NCBI GenBank assembly: GCA_050179645.1
Contig: JBFXEX010000120.1
Span: forward strand, 1-17,056
Reading direction: 5' to 3'
DNA: 17,056 bases
Source of the DNA: VAZQ01 sp050179645
Lineage (GTDB): Bacteria > Pseudomonadota > Alphaproteobacteria > Rhizobiales > Xanthobacteraceae
Part shown: positions 14,566 through 17,056 of the stretch, piece after piece
How positions within the stretch are numbered: the first letter of the stretch is position 1
Layout of the letters: each line of letters begins with the position of its first letter
Notes under the pieces: generated by a model
Databases searched by the model: none
What the model saw: the letters and a program-made list of their open reading frames with translations, nothing else
Told to the model about the DNA's origin: nothing
Made by a program: the position numbers and the translations under genes

Positions 14566-15357
14566 ATGACCACCCCCTCAGTCGACATCGACGACGTCAC
14601 GCTAACCTACAAGGGTGCATCCGGCGGCGTACTGGCGTTGAAGGGCACGACGCTCAACGTCCGCCGCGGCGACTTCGCCGCCGTCGTCGGCCCCTCCGGA
14701 TGCGGCAAGTCTTCGTTAATGAAGCTGGTGACCGGGCTGGTGCCGCCCGATTCCGGCGAAATCGTCATCTTCGGGGACAAGGTCCGTGGCCCGGTGAAGA
14801 TCGCAGGCATGGCGTTCCAGAACCCGAACCTGCTGCCCTGGCGCAAGGTTATCGACAACGTCCTCCTTCCGCTCGAGATCGTACCGCCGCACCGCCAGCG
14901 GTTCCGCAGACACAAAGAGGAATATCGCGAGCAGGCCAACGCGCTGCTCAAGACCGTCGGGCTCGCGGGCTTCGGCGAGCGCTTCCCGTGGGAGCTCTCC
15001 GGCGGTATGCAGCAGCGCGTCTCGCTCTGCCGCGCGCTCATTCACGAGCCGGCATTGCTGATGCTCGACGAGCCGTTCGCCGCGCTCGATGCCTTCACCC
15101 GCGAAGAATTGTGGTGCGTGCTGCGCGATCTCTGGCAAAAGCTCCGGTTCACCGTGATCCTGGTCACACACGACCTGCGCGAGGCGGCGTTCCTGGCCGA
15201 CAACATTTATGTCATGAGCTCCCGTCCGGGACAGATCGTGCTGAACAAGCAGATCGACTTCCCGCGGCCGCGCGAACTCGACATCTGCTACCAGCCGGCA
15301 TTCGTAGAAATCGTTCACGAACTGCGCGCCAAGATTGCGCAGGTGCGCCAAATATGA
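14566..15357 (+). CDS. ABC importer ATPase (TauB/SsuB-like)
   Basis: A 263-residue nucleotide-binding subunit that powers the importer at the inner membrane face. Walker A is GPSGCGKSS (42-50), the Q-loop Gln85 is in FQNPNLLPW, the signature LSGGMQQR is at 144-151, Walker B with catalytic Glu is LLMLDEP (164-170), followed by FAALD, and the H-loop His202 is in THD. FQNPNLLPW and the short C-terminus are typical of nitrate/sulfonate/taurine-class importers. ATG 14566 is chosen because the conserved domain begins right after it; upstream in-frame sequence runs into repeat copy 2. No good ribosome-binding site precedes it, in keeping with low expression relative to the binding protein. It overlaps the permease gene by ATGA. 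Confidence 0.93.
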   Translation: MTTPSVDIDDVTLTYKGASGGVLALKGTTLNVRRGDFAAVVGPSGCGKSSLMKLVTGLVPPDSGEIVIFGDKVRGPVKIAGMAFQNPNLLPWRKVIDNVLLPLEIVPPHRQRFRRHKEEYREQANALLKTVGLAGFGERFPWELSGGMQQRVSLCRALIHEPALLMLDEPFAALDAFTREELWCVLRDLWQKLRFTVILVTHDLREAAFLADNIYVMSSRPGQIVLNKQIDFPRPRELDICYQPAFVEIVHELRAKIAQVRQI

Positions 15358-16127
15358 ACCAGCTCACCTTAGAGAAGCTGTCGCCCTGGCTGTTCACCAT
15401 CGGACTGTTCGTCTTTTGGGAAGCCGTCTGCCGCATCTTCGATATCGACAAGTTCATTCTGCCCACGCCGTCGGAAACGTTTGCCGCCATGTTCCAGTAC
15501 TGGCGGCCCCTGCTCCGGCACTCGGCGGTGACACTGTGGACCACCGTGGCGGGCTTCGCGCTCGCGGTCGCGTTCGGCATCGTGCTCGGTATCGTCGTCG
15601 GCTGGTCGCGCACGATCTACCGCGGCCTCTACCCGGTGATGATCGGATTCAATTGCATCCCGAAGGTCGCGGTGGTGCCGATCCTGATCATGTGGTTCGG
15701 CATCGGCGAGATCCCCGCGATCCTGACGGCGTTTCTGATCTCGTTCTTCCCGATCGTCGTCAATGTCGCGACCGGCCTTGCCACCATGGAGCCTGAACTT
15801 GAGGACGTGCTGCGCGCACTCGGCGCCAGCAAACTCGACATCATGCGCAAGGTCGGCATTCCTCGCACCCAGCCCTACCTGTTCGGCTCGCTGAAGGTGG
15901 CGATCACGCTGGCTTTCGTCGGCACCGTGGTGTCCGAGACGGTCGGCGCCAATGCCGGCCTCGGTTACCAGATCGCACTCGCCGGCTCGAACTTCCAGAT
16001 GCCGCTGGTGTTCGCCGCGTTGCTGCTGCTGGCGGTCGAAGGCATCGCGATGTATGCGGTGTTCGCCTACGTGGAAACCTACTTCACCCGCTGGGCGTTC
16101 CGCTCGTCGATGAGCGCTGCGGCCTGA
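15354..16127 (+). CDS. ABC importer permease (TauC/SsuC-like)
   Basis: A 257-residue inner-membrane permease of the BPD_transp_1 family. Hydrophobic helices are visible at about 11-29, 58-82, 94-114, 119-141, 178-196 and 213-237, giving the usual six. ILPTPSETF near 35-43 is the N-terminal signature of the sulfonate/nitrate class. EDVLRALGASKLDIMRKVGIP (about 150-170) is the EAA loop that contacts the ATPase. ATG 15354 overlaps the ATPase stop. As one copy is encoded, the transporter is expected to be a homodimer of permeases with two ATPases. Its stop lies only six bases from the convergent stop of the PRC-barrel gene, leaving no room for a dedicated terminator. Confidence 0.93.
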   Translation: MNQLTLEKLSPWLFTIGLFVFWEAVCRIFDIDKFILPTPSETFAAMFQYWRPLLRHSAVTLWTTVAGFALAVAFGIVLGIVVGWSRTIYRGLYPVMIGFNCIPKVAVVPILIMWFGIGEIPAILTAFLISFFPIVVNVATGLATMEPELEDVLRALGASKLDIMRKVGIPRTQPYLFGSLKVAITLAFVGTVVSETVGANAGLGYQIALAGSNFQMPLVFAALLLLAVEGIAMYAVFAYVETYFTRWAFRSSMSAAA

Positions 16128-16133
16128 GCGCCC

Positions 16134-16661
16134 TCAGCGCCGGCTGATCGCGATCCTGATCATCTCGCTTGGCGCAATCGCCTGGCCGTCGGCGTCGGAA
16201 AACGTCCGCGCCGACGCGAATTGGTCCCGCGACATTTCAAGCGCGACGATCTGGCGGCCGAGGATCGCAACCACCTCGATCGGCACCGGCACCAGCCGGG
16301 AACGCCAGGTGGACCATCCGGCCGGCCATCCGCCCTGCGTGACGATCAGCTGGATCTTGCCGGCCGGGGTGCGGATCACGCTGCGAACGTAACCGATGGT
16401 GGCGTCGAAATAGTCGAGCACCGGCAGGCCGATCAGGTCGCCGACCTTGACCGGCTGCGGGAAGCGGCTGTTGAAGATCTCTTCGGGCGTCGGAAGCGGC
16501 TTTGTCGCACCATCGGCCGGACTTTGCGGCGTCGTGCCGACGGCCGCCGCCGCCAACATCCATGCGGTCGGCATCGTACCGTTGAGCCGATCAAAGGCGG
16601 CCGCCTCAGATACCGCCGCGACCACTAGCAGTGCGCCGATCGAAATGATGTGCATTCGCAT
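16134..16661 (-). CDS. Exported PRC-barrel-like protein
   Basis: A 175-residue protein with an N-terminal signal peptide (hydrophobic 4-17, small residues SEAAA at 18-22, Phe23 after the likely cut), a Pro/Ala-rich linker, and a PRC-barrel-like domain at about 71-145 (KVGDLIGLPVLDYFDATIGYVRSVI, then IQLIV and VALEMSRDQFASA). PRC-barrel proteins mediate binding or act as scaffolds; no enzymatic residues are evident. ATG 16661 is supported by AGGAG six bases upstream; MRMH offers a second ATG two codons later. Convergent with the ABC permease and divergent from the cytochrome b gene. No functional link to purine metabolism is visible. Confidence 0.75.
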   Translation of the reverse strand: MRMHIISIGALLVVAAVSEAAAFDRLNGTMPTAWMLAAAAVGTTPQSPADGATKPLPTPEEIFNSRFPQPVKVGDLIGLPVLDYFDATIGYVRSVIRTPAGKIQLIVTQGGWPAGWSTWRSRLVPVPIEVVAILGRQIVALEMSRDQFASARTFSDADGQAIAPSEMIRIAISRR

Positions 16662-16825
16662 TGCGGTCTCCTGCGACCTCGGCTTGCCCTATCTTAACCG
16701 CGCGGCGGATCAATCGATTTCAACAAGTTCACACGGTTTTGTGTAATCCGCGCCGATTGTGGTTCACGGGCCCGATCCCGTATCGTTCACGTCGACCAGA
16801 CCCCGCAGCAACGAAGAGGGCTCCG

Positions 16826-17056
16826 ATGTCCGTTACGTCACCCGCCGCGGGAGATGCCGGGCTGACCCGCCCATCGCTTCGCAGCGACGAAGGCCGCCGC
16901 CTGCATCCGCTCGCGATCCGCATCATGCACTGGACCAATGCACTTGCCATGTTCATCATGATCGGCAGCGGCTGGAAGATCTACCAGGACGAGGTGATCT
17001 TCGGCTGGCTGCATTTTCCCGAATGGATGACCATCGGCGGCGAAGCGCAGGTGCCT
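16826..17056 (+). CDS. Cytochrome b-type membrane protein, N-terminal part only
   Basis: The first 77 residues are visible before the window ends. A polar leader is followed by RLHPLAIRIMHWTNALAMFIMIGSGWKIY, the first transmembrane helix of cytochrome b/b561-type membrane subunits; the His of RIMHW is a usual haem ligand. Such proteins are often paired with a molybdopterin-dependent oxidoreductase or hydrogenase, which may lie just outside. ATG 16826 follows GAGG (16816-16819) at a suitable distance. Product class is moderately secure, partner unknown. Confidence 0.75.
   Translation, partial: MSVTSPAAGDAGLTRPSLRSDEGRRLHPLAIRIMHWTNALAMFIMIGSGWKIYQDEVIFGWLHFPEWMTIGGEAQVP

Noticed and set aside
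1..17056. tRNA, rRNA, CRISPR arrays, transposases, integrases or prophage genes
   Set aside because: None seen; the only repeats are the two palindromic elements, and gene content is metabolic with uniform composition, giving no sign of a mobile island.

Overview
The window is GC-rich DNA from an alphaproteobacterium, most likely Bradyrhizobium or a close relative (Rhizobiales). The grounds are third-position-GC-rich codon use, XdhA/XdhB and PuuD-type purine enzymes, and two copies of a dispersed palindromic repeat (16-base shared core agacgtggatgcccgg) that I recall from Bradyrhizobium/Rhodopseudomonas intergenic DNA. The genus is an inference; no rRNA or other marker gene is present.

Layout. 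2-298 is the 3' end of an alpha/beta-hydrolase-like gene. 415-6730 is a tight rightward operon: an SDR protein that has lost its catalytic residues, an old-yellow-enzyme/Fe-S/FAD protein with a shrunken NAD(P)-binding region, and xanthine dehydrogenase xdhA-xdhB. 6857-7381 encodes an unrecognised membrane-anchored coiled-coil protein. 7418-7542 is repeat copy 1, lying between convergent genes. 8836-7574 and 10103-8826 (leftward) encode an unusual M20 hydrolase and allantoate amidohydrolase. Divergent from these, 10193-13228 carries puuD (membrane urate oxidase with a C-terminal cytochrome c domain), puuE (allantoinase) and a fused OHCU decarboxylase/HIU hydrolase. A consensus-perfect sigma-54 promoter (13336-13351) precedes an ABC importer: binding protein, ATPase, permease (13403-16127). 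Repeat copy 2 lies between the binding-protein and ATPase genes. The right end holds a leftward exported PRC-barrel protein and the start of a cytochrome b-type membrane protein.

How it works together. The enzymes give an almost continuous purine ring-opening route: hypoxanthine/xanthine to urate (XdhAB), urate to 5-hydroxyisourate (PuuD), then OHCU and S-allantoin (the two halves of the fusion), allantoate (PuuE), and ureidoglycine/ureidoglycolate plus ammonia (AllC). The second M20 enzyme may act next or on another amide. XdhC (molybdenum cofactor insertion) and a ureidoglycolate lyase are not in the window. The sigma-54 promoter suggests that uptake is tied to nitrogen status, so the ABC importer is a candidate carrier for a purine or ureide. 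The most unusual parts are the SDR-OYE pair in the xdh operon and the M20 protein lacking the usual metal-bridging aspartate.
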